From the NCBI RefSeq assembly GCF_042665545.1, contig NZ_JBHTCM010000010.1, positions 921,899-985,898 on the forward strand: a stretch of DNA of 64,000 bases. The letters run 5' to 3'. The notes beneath the pieces are model-generated. The model was not told where the DNA came from. It did not search any database and saw only the letters and a program-made list of their open reading frames with translations. A program made the position numbers and the translations under genes. This document shows, piece after piece, positions 44,119 through 52,869 of the stretch. The stretch is from Rhodocista pekingensis (GTDB lineage Bacteria > Pseudomonadota > Alphaproteobacteria > Azospirillales > Azospirillaceae). Within the stretch, counting starts at the first letter, position 1. Every line of letters begins with the position of its first letter.

Positions 44119-45198
44119 ATGCGTCTGCCTACCCGTCGTATCTCCACCGTGCTGGCCGCCTGCCTGTGCCTGTCCGCAGCGCCGCCCGCCTCCGCAGCAG
44201 GGGACGGGGCGCAGGTCGGGGTAGAACCGGTGGTCCGGCTGCCGATCCCGGAGAGAAGGGTCTCGCCGGACTATCCACCGGACATGCTGGGGGAGGGGCG
44301 CGAGGGCTGGGCCGTCATGCGCTTCACGGTGAAGGCCGACGGCAGCGTGAACGATGTCGAGGTGGTGGAGGCGAGCAACGGCCAGTTCGCCAAGCCCGCC
44401 GCCCGGGCCCTGTCCCGATGGCGCTTCCAGCCGGCGACGGCGGATGGTACGCCGGTGGACATCCACAATCAGGTGACCCGGCTGACCTTCCTGATCCAGG
44501 GGACCGGGGGCAAGTATGTCTCTTCCCGGACGGTCCAGAGTGCCATCGGAGCGGCGCAGTCCGCCCTGGCCGACGGTCGCCTGGACGAGGTGAGCGCCGC
44601 TCTCGACAGCCTCCACGAGGAAGCGAAGACGCTCAACGACTACGCCTACATCGACACGTTGGAGGCGCACTGGCACCTGCGTCGCGGGGACCTGGACCAG
44701 GCGATCCGCCTCCTGCGGCGCGCGAGCGCCTCACCGGATCAGGTGGACGCCACCTTCCAGGCCGAGCGGCTACTGGAGCTGTTCCGGCTCCAGACCCGGG
44801 CCGGCTACTATGCCGATGCCATCAAGACCTTCGAGAGGATGCAGGAGATCAAGCGTGTGGCGCCGCCGCCGGAAATCGTCCGGGCCGTGGCGAAGATCCG
44901 CGAACTGGCGGCGTCCGACGCGCCGATGACGATCGCGCTGCCGGTCGACGACCCCTGCTCCCTGGAGGAGACCTGCGCGGAGGGCAGCGGCTATACCGAG
45001 TACCGCCCGATTCGCCGGACGGTGGTGCTGGAGGCCGTGCAGGGCCGGCTGGACCGCGCCGAAGCCCGCTGCGCCTTCGCCCGGTCCGGCCTGGACACGA
45101 CCCCCGGCGCCGTCTGGCCGCTGGACCCCGCCTGGGGCGACTGCGACATCACCCTGCACGCCCCGAAGGACACCATCGTCACGCTGGCGGAGAAATAG
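44119..45198 (+). CDS. Secreted protein with TonB C-terminal-type domain
   Basis: 359 residues with a signal peptide (MRLPTRRISTVLAACLCLSA then PPASAA). An energy-transducer-TonB domain follows at about 40-125: PDYPPDMLGEGREGWAVMRF, NDVEVVEASNGQFAKPAARA, LSRWRFQPATADG. The second half is helical and TPR-like (LRRGDLDQAIRLLRRASASP). There is no membrane anchor, so it is a periplasmic TonB-domain protein rather than a true TonB. An ATG at 44098 would add seven residues. Confidence 0.85.
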   Translation: MRLPTRRISTVLAACLCLSAAPPASAAGDGAQVGVEPVVRLPIPERRVSPDYPPDMLGEGREGWAVMRFTVKADGSVNDVEVVEASNGQFAKPAARALSRWRFQPATADGTPVDIHNQVTRLTFLIQGTGGKYVSSRTVQSAIGAAQSALADGRLDEVSAALDSLHEEAKTLNDYAYIDTLEAHWHLRRGDLDQAIRLLRRASASPDQVDATFQAERLLELFRLQTRAGYYADAIKTFERMQEIKRVAPPPEIVRAVAKIRELAASDAPMTIALPVDDPCSLEETCAEGSGYTEYRPIRRTVVLEAVQGRLDRAEARCAFARSGLDTTPGAVWPLDPAWGDCDITLHAPKDTIVTLAEK

Positions 45199-45213
45199 CG
45201 GCGCCGCGGCGCT

Positions 45214-46425
45214 ATGCTGGCCCGCGACGCAGGACGGCGGAGCGGGATCGCGGATTTGGGAGCGTCTCTGGAAGGGCGCCGGCTGGACCGGCGGATCGAG
45301 GACTGGCGGGCGGCCGGCATCGTGGACGACGCGACGGCCGCGCGCATCCGCGCCTTCGAGGCCGGGCGGCCGGGGCTGCGCCTGTCGGCCGTGCTGGCGA
45401 TCCTGGGCGCCTTCGCCATCGCGCTGGGGCTGGCGGCCCTGGTCGCCGCCAACTGGCAGGAGCTGCCGGTCTGGCTGAAGCTGGGCGGCCACGGCGTCCT
45501 GAACGCGGGCCTGGGGCTGGCGGCCTGGATCTGGCTGGAGCGGGACCGGCACGGCGGGGGCACGCGGCTGCGGGCGGAGGCGGCGCTGCTGCTGCTGTCC
45601 GTCTCCACCCTCGCCTTCGTCGCCCATGTCGGGCAGAGCTTCCAGTTGCAGGGCGGGTTGACCGGCCTGCTGGGGGCGTGGCTGCTGCTGACCCTGCCCC
45701 TCACCCTGACGGCGGTGCGCAGCGCCTTCCACATGGCGCTGTGGAGCCTGGGGCTGCTGGTGTTCGGCGTCAGCCTGACGGCGGACCAGGCCGACCGGCT
45801 GGCCGCGGCCGACCTGCTGGCGACGGCGCTGGTGCTGGCCGTGGCGGCGCTCCATGCCGCGCGCGGCCTGCGGCTGCCGGGCCGCTGGGCCGGGCTGCCG
45901 GGTTCCCTGGCCCTGGGCATCGCGCTGGTCCTGGTCTGCGTCGGCACGGTCTTCTGGCGCCTGTCGCCGGACGGTCTGGTGCTGACGCCGGCGGACGCGT
46001 TGACCGGCGCCGTGGTCGGCGCGCTGGCGCTGCCGCTGGCCCACCGGGCGGGTCGCCGCGGCGACGGGCCGGGGACGCCGCCCCTGCTTCCGGTCATGCT
46101 GGCCCTGGCCCCGGCCTGGGGGCTGCTGCCGCATCTGCTGCCCCACGGCCCCTGGCCGGCGGCGGAGGCGCTGGCGTTCTGCCTGACCGGGCTGGCGGTG
46201 GCGAAGCTGGCGCTGGACGGGCGGCAGCTCTGGCTGTTCAATCTGGCCGTGGCCGCCGTGGCGCTGCGCCTGTTCCTGGTCTTCCTGGAGGCGGCCGGCG
46301 GCCTGACCGCCACCGGGCTGGGGCTGATCGCCGGCGGCGTCCTGCTGCTGGGGCTGGGCTGGGCCGCGCAGCGGGCGATGGCCTGGGCCGCCCGCCACGC
46401 CGCCGCACCGCCGACGGGAGGCTGA
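45214..46425 (+). CDS. DUF2157 membrane protein
   Basis: 403 residues. The cytoplasmic N-terminal segment (RIEDWRAAGIVDDATAARIR) is typical of DUF2157 and is followed by about twelve hydrophobic helices. The function of the family is unknown. It sits 4 bp before a GDYXXLXY protein, a recurrent pairing. No clear Shine-Dalgarno precedes the ATG. Confidence 0.85.
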   Translation: MLARDAGRRSGIADLGASLEGRRLDRRIEDWRAAGIVDDATAARIRAFEAGRPGLRLSAVLAILGAFAIALGLAALVAANWQELPVWLKLGGHGVLNAGLGLAAWIWLERDRHGGGTRLRAEAALLLLSVSTLAFVAHVGQSFQLQGGLTGLLGAWLLLTLPLTLTAVRSAFHMALWSLGLLVFGVSLTADQADRLAAADLLATALVLAVAALHAARGLRLPGRWAGLPGSLALGIALVLVCVGTVFWRLSPDGLVLTPADALTGAVVGALALPLAHRAGRRGDGPGTPPLLPVMLALAPAWGLLPHLLPHGPWPAAEALAFCLTGLAVAKLALDGRQLWLFNLAVAAVALRLFLVFLEAAGGLTATGLGLIAGGVLLLGLGWAAQRAMAWAARHAAAPPTGG

Positions 46426-46428
46426 TCC

Positions 46429-46896
46429 ATGCACCGCGCCCTGCACCGCGCCCTGCTGCCGGCCGCGCTGCTGCTGCCCACCCTGGCCGTCGCCGCCTGG
46501 GCCGGATGGCTGGCGCTGGCCCTGGCCGCCATGCCGGCGCTGCGGGTCGGGATCGAGGGACCGGACCCGCGCGACATCTTCCGTGGTCATTATCTGGTGG
46601 CGCAGCTCACCCTGAGCCACGGCGGATCGGCCTGCGTCTGCCTGACGCCGGACCCGGCCGCGCCGCTGCGGCCGGAGGCGACGCCGGTCGCCTGCCGCCG
46701 GGCGGAGCTGCGCGCCTGCCCCTACCCCTTGCGCGATCCCGGCCGGCTGTTCCGCCTGTACCTGCCGCAGGAGCAGGCGGCGGCGCTGGAGCGCCTGCCG
46801 CCGCTTCCCGGCCCCCGCGCCAGCGTGCGCCTGCGCTTCGACGGCGAGGGCGGGGTGTTCTACGACGACCTCCGCCCGGAACCGCCGCCGCCCTGA
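46429..46896 (+). CDS. GDYXXLXY-domain protein
   Basis: 155 residues with an N-terminal membrane helix, then PDPRDIFRGHYLVAQL, the variant of the family's GDYxxLxY signature (here RGHYLVAQL). The remainder is a small extracytoplasmic beta domain. GGGAGG lies eight bases upstream. It is probably a partner of the DUF2157 protein. Confidence 0.85.
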   Translation: MHRALHRALLPAALLLPTLAVAAWAGWLALALAAMPALRVGIEGPDPRDIFRGHYLVAQLTLSHGGSACVCLTPDPAAPLRPEATPVACRRAELRACPYPLRDPGRLFRLYLPQEQAAALERLPPLPGPRASVRLRFDGEGGVFYDDLRPEPPPP

Positions 46897-46972
46897 CAGC
46901 GGCCCTCGCACAGCCGCCCCCTGCCCTGCCTGCTTGTCGCAGGGCCGTTGACGCCGGGCCGGGCCTCCCTAT

Positions 46973-47003
46973 CTCTACGCCGTAGAAATTCTACGGTGTA
47001 GAG
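46973..47003. promoter_or_regulatory. 31-bp palindrome, likely TetR operator
   Basis: Two 15-bp arms around a single central A, with one mismatch (first arm at 46973-46987, second at 46989-47003). It lies 60 bp before the TetR gene and should be its own operator. Confidence 0.85.
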
Positions 47004-47063
47004 TTCCGCGGGCGGCAGAACCATGCGTCTCCCCCCGGACAATCCCGGACAGGAGACGGACCG

Positions 47064-47726
47064 ATGTCGGAGAAGCGGGGCGCCGAAGCGCGGGCCCTGT
47101 CGCGCGAGGCCATCGTCGCGGCGGCGATCACCCTGATGGAGCGGACCGGCGAGGCCGGTTTCAGCCTGCGCAAGCTGGGGCTGCACATCGGCTGCGACGC
47201 CATGGCCGTGCTCTACCATTTCAAGTCCAAGGAGGGGCTGCTGCGGGCCATGGCGGACGCGCTGACGGCCCGGCTGCGCCCGGCCGACCGGACGGCGCCC
47301 TGGCAGGACCGGCTGCGCTGGCTGGCCCTGGAATACCGCCGGGTCGCCCTGGAGCATCCGCAGACCTTCGCCCTGATGGGGCGGTTCTGGACGACGGGTC
47401 CGTCCGACGTCGCGCATGTCGAGATGGTCTACGGCGCCCTGGAGGAGGCGGGATTCCGCGGCCGGCGGCTTGTCGAGGCCGGGCACGGCTGGTACGCGGC
47501 CGTGATCGGGCTGGCCATCGCCGAGGCCGGGGGGTTCCTGCGCACCCCCCGGCCGGAGGACATCGCCGAGATGGAGCGGCACCTGGACGACCGCTTCGGG
47601 CTCACCCGGCAGCTCCTGCCCGAGTTCCGCGGACTGCGCGCGGACAGCAGCTACCGGATGACCGTGGATGCCCTGCTGACCGGGCTGCGGCAGGCCGCGG
47701 AGTCGCAGCGGGAGGCCGGGGAATGA
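47064..47726 (+). CDS. TetR-family regulator
   Basis: 220 residues. The N-terminal helix-turn-helix is AIVAAAITLMERTGEAGFSL then RKLGLHIGCDAMAVLYHFKS, and the C-terminal ligand domain is of the TetR_C_1 type. The stop overlaps the start of the CDF gene (ATGA), so it probably regulates the transporter and itself through the palindrome at 46973-47003. The inducer is unknown. Confidence 0.9.
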   Translation: MSEKRGAEARALSREAIVAAAITLMERTGEAGFSLRKLGLHIGCDAMAVLYHFKSKEGLLRAMADALTARLRPADRTAPWQDRLRWLALEYRRVALEHPQTFALMGRFWTTGPSDVAHVEMVYGALEEAGFRGRRLVEAGHGWYAAVIGLAIAEAGGFLRTPRPEDIAEMERHLDDRFGLTRQLLPEFRGLRADSSYRMTVDALLTGLRQAAESQREAGE

Positions 47727-48649
47727 GGACCGAACAGGGCGTCCTGCGCCTTTCCATCGCCGTCACGGTCCTGCTGGCGGGCATCGGCATCCTGTTCGGG
47801 CTGATGTCGGGATCGTTCGCCATCGTCTTCGACGGCATCCATTCGCTGACGGACGCCAGCATGACCATCGTCGCGCTGCTGGTGGCGCGGCTGATCGCGT
47901 CCTCGACCGGGGCAGGTCCGGCCATGGGCCGGCTGGTCGAACGCTTCACCATGGGGTTCTGGCACCTGGAGCCGATGGTCCTGGGGCTGAATGGCATCCT
48001 GCTGATGGGGGCCGCCACCTATGCCCTGATCACCGCCGTGAGCAGCCTGATGGAGGGCGGCCACACGCTGGCCTTCGACCACGCCATCGTCTATGCCGTC
48101 CTCACGCTGGCCATCGCCCTGGGGATGGCGGCCTACGCCACCCGCGCCAACCGCACCATCCGGTCCGCCTTCCTGGCGCTCGACGCCAAGGCCTGGCTGA
48201 TGGCGGCCGGCCTCACGGCGGCGCTGCTGATCGCCTTCGTCATCGGCTATCTGGTCCAGGGCACGGACCTGGCCTGGATCTCGCCCTACATCGATCCCGT
48301 CGTGCTGGCGCTCATCTGTCTGGTGCTGATCCCGCTGCCGGCCGGCACGGTGAAGCAGGCCCTGGCCGACATCCTGCTGGTCACGCCGCCCGACCTGCGC
48401 CGGCACGTCAACACGGTCGCCGAGGAGATCGTGCGGCGCCACGGCTTCGTCTCCTTCCGGTCCTATGTCGCCCGGGTCGGGCGGGGCCGGCAGATCGAGC
48501 TGTACTTCATCGTGCCGCATGACTGGCCGGCCCGCCGGCTGGAGGACTGGGACCGGCTGCGGGACGAGATCGGACAGGCGATCGGGGGCGAGGGACCGGA
48601 CCGCTGGCTGACCATCGTCTTCACCACCGATCCGGAATGGACGGTGTGA
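47723..48649 (+). CDS. Cation diffusion facilitator-type transporter, altered metal site
   Basis: 308 residues with six membrane helices and a cytoplasmic C-terminal domain (PPDLRRHVNTVAEEIVRRHG). Helix 2 has the intact FDGIHSLTD (D...HxxxD) half of the transport site, but helix 5 reads ALDAKAWLMAAG, where the usual HxxxD is replaced. It is a CDF by fold; metal specificity, or even transport, is uncertain. It is co-translated with the TetR gene. Confidence 0.85.
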   Translation: MRTEQGVLRLSIAVTVLLAGIGILFGLMSGSFAIVFDGIHSLTDASMTIVALLVARLIASSTGAGPAMGRLVERFTMGFWHLEPMVLGLNGILLMGAATYALITAVSSLMEGGHTLAFDHAIVYAVLTLAIALGMAAYATRANRTIRSAFLALDAKAWLMAAGLTAALLIAFVIGYLVQGTDLAWISPYIDPVVLALICLVLIPLPAGTVKQALADILLVTPPDLRRHVNTVAEEIVRRHGFVSFRSYVARVGRGRQIELYFIVPHDWPARRLEDWDRLRDEIGQAIGGEGPDRWLTIVFTTDPEWTV

Positions 48650-48679
48650 CCGTCGGGGGCCGGGAGCCGGGCGGGCGGC

Positions 48680-49399
48680 TCAGCCCTCGCCGGTCCAGCC
48701 GCAGGCGGCCAGCGCCTCGCGCAGGTGGGGCGGCACCGGGGCGGTGACGGCGACGGCGGGCTTCGTCGTGTAGACGGGGACGGAGATGGCCCGGCTGTGC
48801 AGGTGCAGCGGCTCCGCCTCGTAGCGGCCGCCATAGACGGGATCGCCCAGCACCGGGCAGCCCATGGCGGCGCAGTGGGCGCGGATCTGGTGGGTGCGGC
48901 CGGTGTGCGGGTGCAGCTCCAGCCAGGCCAGATCGCCGATCTTCGGCAGGCTGCCGCGGCCCATCACCCGCCAGTCGGTCACCGCCTCCTGCGCCTCGGG
49001 CGTGCCGGGGGGCAGGGCGATCATCTTCCAGCCGCGGCGGGCGTCGGTGCGCTTGAGCAGGGCCTTGTCGATGGTGCCGGCATCGCCCTCGGGGCCGCCG
49101 CGCACGACGGCCCAGTAGGTCTTGCCGATGCGCCCGTCCTGGAACAGCAGGCCCAGCTTGCGCAGCGCCTTGGGGTGCCGGCCCAGCACGAGGCAGCCGG
49201 AGGTGTCGCGGTCCAGCCGGTGCGCCAGCGCCGGCGGCCGCGGCAGGCCGAAGCGCAGATGCTCGAAATACCGTTCCAGATTGTCCGCTCCGTGGCGGGA
49301 GCCGGGCCCGCCATGCACGGCGATGCCGGCGGGCTTGTCCAGGATCAGCATCAGCCCGTCGCGGTAGAGCAGCCGGGCCTGGATTTCCTCGGGCGTCAT
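48680..49399 (-). CDS. RluA-family pseudouridine synthase
   Basis: 239 residues. The catalytic motif is LAHRLDRDTSGCLVLG with the active Asp in HRLDRDTSG, followed by KTYWAVVRG, LHPHTGRTHQIRAH and PVYGG. No S4 domain is present. The target RNA (23S rRNA or tRNA) is not clear. Confidence 0.9.
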   Translation of the reverse strand: MTPEEIQARLLYRDGLMLILDKPAGIAVHGGPGSRHGADNLERYFEHLRFGLPRPPALAHRLDRDTSGCLVLGRHPKALRKLGLLFQDGRIGKTYWAVVRGGPEGDAGTIDKALLKRTDARRGWKMIALPPGTPEAQEAVTDWRVMGRGSLPKIGDLAWLELHPHTGRTHQIRAHCAAMGCPVLGDPVYGGRYEAEPLHLHSRAISVPVYTTKPAVAVTAPVPPHLREALAACGWTGEG

Positions 49400-49488
49400 G
49401 GTTCCTCGGGCGTCTGGCGGACCCGGCAGGGCGGGCGCTTCCGCTGTACCCCGCCGGCCCGCCCCGCCGCAACCGGAACCGTGCCGCC

Positions 49489-50040
49489 CTACCCGTCCCG
49501 CGGCGGCTCCCCCGCCGCCCCGGCGGGAGCGGGGCTGCGGCGGCGGGAGAAGCGGGCCCGGATCTCCGCGACGGTGACGGGGCGGAAGTCCCACACGTCC
49601 ACGCCCACATCGACCTGCCGGGTCAGGCCCTTCAGCGTCCCGTGGCTGTGGCCGTGCAGGTTCCAGGCCCCCTTGTACATGCCGTTCCAGGTGCGGAAGG
49701 CGTAATGGCAGAGCACCAGGGGCGTGCCGTCGGCGGTCAGCTCGCGGTAGTCCGCGACCTCCGCCCAGACGGGCAGGCGCTTCGTCGCCGGGCCGTCATT
49801 GTTGCCGGCGATCAGGTGCCTGCGGCCGTTGAGCCGTTCCAGGATCGCCACGGTGCGGCCGGGATCGCGGTGCAGCGAGACGTCGCCCAGGTGCCAGACC
49901 TCGTCCTCCGGTCCGACCCGCGCGTTCCAGCGCTCCACCAGGGCCGCGTCCATGGATGCCACGTCCGCGAAGGGCCGGCGGAAGCGGCCGAGCGCGCCGG
50001 CATGGCCGAAATGCGTGTCGCTGGTGAAGAAGACCGCCAT
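49489..50040 (-). CDS. Calcineurin-like phosphoesterase
   Basis: 183 residues with the metallophosphatase motif order FTSDTHFGH, LGDVSLH, GNND, LCHYAF and LHGHSHG. It is similar to small YfcE-like phosphoesterases. The substrate is unknown. The gap upstream carries a duplicated 20-bp sequence (50148-50167 and 50173-50192). Confidence 0.9.
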   Translation of the reverse strand: MAVFFTSDTHFGHAGALGRFRRPFADVASMDAALVERWNARVGPEDEVWHLGDVSLHRDPGRTVAILERLNGRRHLIAGNNDGPATKRLPVWAEVADYRELTADGTPLVLCHYAFRTWNGMYKGAWNLHGHSHGTLKGLTRQVDVGVDVWDFRPVTVAEIRARFSRRRSPAPAGAAGEPPRDG

Positions 50041-50274
50041 CCGATCGGCTTCCGGCTCCGGGGGGACGGCCCGCGGCCGGACCATGCCGGGGGCCGGTTC
50101 ATGCCGGAGGAAGAGGGGCGGCCTGTCAAGCCCGATGGCGCCCGCAGCCCGTCGGGCACGGCGCGGGTGGTGCCCGTCGGGCACGGCGCGGGACCTATGG
50201 CCGCCCATGCCCGCCGCGTGCGACGGCCTCGACGGTTTCGCCCGCCGCGGCTATCGTGCCGCTGGAGGTGGCCC

Positions 50275-51021
50275 ATGACCGAACCCGTCCCGACCCCGGA
50301 GAGCGCCGCGTTCCGGCTGGCCGAGCGGCCCGACCTGGAGGCGCTGACCGCCGCCTTCGCCCGCGACGGCCGCGTGCGCGTGCCCGGCGTGCTGGCGGAC
50401 GACGGCGCCGAGCGCCTGCGCGAGACCCTGCTGACCCAGGTGCCCTGGCACCTGTTCTTCAATGACGGGCCGCAGCTCGCCCTGCTGGACGGGGCGCAGA
50501 TGCAGGCGCTGGGCCCGCAGGGGCAGCAGCAGCTCCTGGCCGGGGTGCTGGAGCGGGCGCGCGGACAGATGCAGTTCCTCTACAGCAGCTTCCCCTATGT
50601 CGCGGCGATGCGGGCAGGCCAGCCGGTGGCGCCGCTGCTGGCCGCGGCCTTCGCCTTCCTGAACAGCCCGGCGGTGCTGGATCTGGTGCGCCGGATCAGC
50701 GGCGATCCCGCCATCCGGCACGCGGACTCCCAGGCCGCCCTCTATGCGCCGGGGCATTTCCTGACCCGCCACGGCGACGGCAACGGCCCCGGCGAGGACC
50801 GCCGCGTCGCCTATGTCCTGAACCTGAGCCGGGACTGGCGGGCCGACTGGGGCGGCCAGCTCCAGTTCCTCTCCGAGGCAGGAGAGGTGACCGGGGCCTG
50901 GGTGCCCGGCTTCAACCTGCTGGGCCTGTTCCGGGTACCGACGCCGCATCTGGTGACGCAGGTCAGCGCCTTCGCCGGCGGCCCGCGGCTGTCGTTGACC
51001 GGCTGGTTCCGGGCGGACTGA
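50275..51021 (+). CDS. 2-oxoglutarate/Fe(II)-dependent prolyl hydroxylase-like oxygenase
   Basis: 248 residues. Iron ligands are His166 and Asp168 (TRHGDGNG) and His225 (TPHLVTQV), with the co-substrate Arg in RLSLTGWFR. The conserved PGH, YVLNLSRDW and WGGQL segments place it near the P4H/OGFOD group. GGAGG precedes the ATG. It may hydroxylate a protein; no partner is visible. Confidence 0.88.
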   Translation: MTEPVPTPESAAFRLAERPDLEALTAAFARDGRVRVPGVLADDGAERLRETLLTQVPWHLFFNDGPQLALLDGAQMQALGPQGQQQLLAGVLERARGQMQFLYSSFPYVAAMRAGQPVAPLLAAAFAFLNSPAVLDLVRRISGDPAIRHADSQAALYAPGHFLTRHGDGNGPGEDRRVAYVLNLSRDWRADWGGQLQFLSEAGEVTGAWVPGFNLLGLFRVPTPHLVTQVSAFAGGPRLSLTGWFRAD

Positions 51022-51029
51022 CGCCCCAC

Positions 51030-51073
51030 GGACTGACTGCCCCCCCGGACTGACTGCCCCCCGGACTGACTGC
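51030..51073. repeat. Short C-tract tandem repeat
   Basis: GGACTGACTGC occurs at 51030, 51047 and 51063, separated by C runs of different length, which gives periods of 17 and 16 bp. It follows the oxygenase stop codon. Confidence 0.85.
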
Positions 51074-51217
51074 CCCCGGACGGCGCAGCGGACGCCCCGT
51101 CCGGGGTAGCTCGGAACCTTTTCCCCGCGGCGGCGGTTGCAGACGGCGACATCGGGCAGCCTCCCGGCGGCGCGCGGCCGCCGTTCGAGATGGCTGCCGA
51201 CCAGACCGGAGCCGCCG

Positions 51218-51760
51218 ATGACCCGTCCGTCCCTCCTCGCCCCGTCCCTCGCCCTGGCCATCCCCCCCACCGCCTGTCGGGCGCGTGGCCGCTTGGCCGT
51301 TGCCGCCCCGCTGGCGGCGGTACTGCTGCTGGCCGCCTGTTCCTCCACCCCGGACACGCCGCCGCCCAGCCTGTCGGCGGCGGAGGCCGCGATCCAGGGC
51401 GTGGACCCGCAGACGGTGAACCGCTACGCGCCGGTGGAGATGCAGCAGGCCCGCGAGCGGCTGGACCAGGCGCAGGCGGCCTGGCGCGACGAGCGCACCG
51501 GGGCCGCCTCCCGTCTGGCCGAGGAGTCCCTCGCCATGGTCCGGCTGGCGCGAGCGCGCAGCAATGCGGCCGAGGCGCAGGCCGCGCGGGAGGATGTGGC
51601 CCGCACCATCCAGACGCTGGAGAGCGAGGTCGGCCTCGCCGCCGGACGCCGCGGCGCGGCCGGGAATTCCGGAACCGGCAGCAGGGGGACCGGGGACACG
51701 GGAGCCGGGAGCCCGACCGGAAGCACGGGCGCCGCCCCGGTGACGCCGCCCGGCCGCTGA
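51218..51760 (+). CDS. DUF4398-type lipoprotein
   Basis: 180 residues with a lipobox LAAC (Cys41), a long helical core (QARERLDQAQAAWRDERTGA, LAEESLAMVRLARARSNAAE) and a Gly/Thr-rich tail. It fits DUF4398 periplasmic helical lipoproteins. It precedes an OmpA-like lipoprotein with a similar core. Function unknown. Confidence 0.85.
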   Translation: MTRPSLLAPSLALAIPPTACRARGRLAVAAPLAAVLLLAACSSTPDTPPPSLSAAEAAIQGVDPQTVNRYAPVEMQQARERLDQAQAAWRDERTGAASRLAEESLAMVRLARARSNAAEAQAAREDVARTIQTLESEVGLAAGRRGAAGNSGTGSRGTGDTGAGSPTGSTGAAPVTPPGR

Positions 51761-51822
51761 TCCGCACTGCCGAGCCCCCCGCCCCCGTCCCCAGCCCCGT
51801 CCGACCACCGGAGATCCCCGCC

Positions 51823-52668
51823 ATGACCACCCGTCCCGATCCGCGCCGCCGCCTCCGCCCGCTGCCGGCCGCCGCGGCCCTGGTTCTGCTGGCCGCCTGC
51901 GCGTCCGCGCCCGAGAGTTACCCGCCGCTGGCGCGCGTGCAGCAGGAACTGGCCGATGCCCGCACCGCGAACGTCGCGGCCCAGGCCCCCGTCGCCTTCC
52001 AGGAGGCCGAGCGCAGCGTCGAGCGGGCGCAGTCCCGCCTGGGCAGCGCCGAGGAAGAGGAACTGGAGCACCTGACCTATCTGGCGGAGGTGCGGTTGCA
52101 GACGGCGCGCGCCGAGGCCGAGGCCGCCCGCTTCCGGCAGGAGCGGCAGGATCTGGTGGCCCAGCGCGAATCCATCCTGCGCTCCGCCCGCGAGGACCAG
52201 CTCGCGCTGGCCCAGAACGTGGCCGAGGAGGACCGCCAGCGCATCCAGCAGCTCGAATCCCAGCTCCAGCAGTATCAGGCGCGGGAGACCGAGGCCGGCA
52301 CCGTGCTGACGCTCAGCAACATCAACTTCGACCTGGATTCGGCCACCCTGTCGCCGGGCGACCGGCAGCGGCTGCGGCCGCTGGCCGAGTATCTGCGCAG
52401 CCAGCCGGACCGCGCCGTCCTGATCGAGGGCCACACCGACTCCCAGGGGGCGGCCGAATACAACGAGCGTCTGTCGCAGCGGCGGGCAGAGGCGGTGCGC
52501 GACTTCCTGGTGGAGCAGGGCATCCAGGCTGCCCGCATCACCACCCGCGGCCTGGGCGAGGAAGTGCCGGTCGCCAGCAACGAGACACAGGCCGGCCGGT
52601 TGCAGAACCGCCGGATCGAGGTGACCGTCGAGAACCCGCCGCCGCGTGCCGCCGCCGCAGGCGGCTGA
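51823..52668 (+). CDS. OmpA-family lipoprotein
   Basis: 281 residues with lipobox LAAC (Cys26), a DUF4398-like coiled-coil (residues about 40-150) and an OmpA peptidoglycan-binding domain (NINFDLDSATLSPGDRQRLR, IEGHTDSQGAAEYNERLSQR, NRRIEVTVE). It anchors the outer membrane to peptidoglycan. The gene ends inside a repeat, so its stop codon is within the hairpin-rich unit. Confidence 0.92.
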   Translation: MTTRPDPRRRLRPLPAAAALVLLAACASAPESYPPLARVQQELADARTANVAAQAPVAFQEAERSVERAQSRLGSAEEEELEHLTYLAEVRLQTARAEAEAARFRQERQDLVAQRESILRSAREDQLALAQNVAEEDRQRIQQLESQLQQYQARETEAGTVLTLSNINFDLDSATLSPGDRQRLRPLAEYLRSQPDRAVLIEGHTDSQGAAEYNERLSQRRAEAVRDFLVEQGIQAARITTRGLGEEVPVASNETQAGRLQNRRIEVTVENPPPRAAAAGG

Positions 52669-52716
52669 GACAGGCGACCGCCGCAGGCGGCTGAGACACG
52701 CGACCGCCGCGGGCGG
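52652..52716. repeat. 26-bp tandem repeat with hairpins
   Basis: Two full units (52652-52677, 52678-52703) and a partial third, each with the small hairpin CCGCC/GGCGG. The first unit contains the stop codon of the OmpA-family gene. Confidence 0.9.
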
Positions 52717-52869
52717 CCGGGGCGAGCGCCGGGGGCGGGAAGCCGGGCCGGTGCTTTCCCGCGATGATCTCAGCCGCGCGGGGAATTTCTACCATTATTC
52801 TATCCCATTCGGCTAAGCCCTGTGGTATGAAGGAACCGTGACCACCACCTGTCCGGCCCCTGCGGAACC

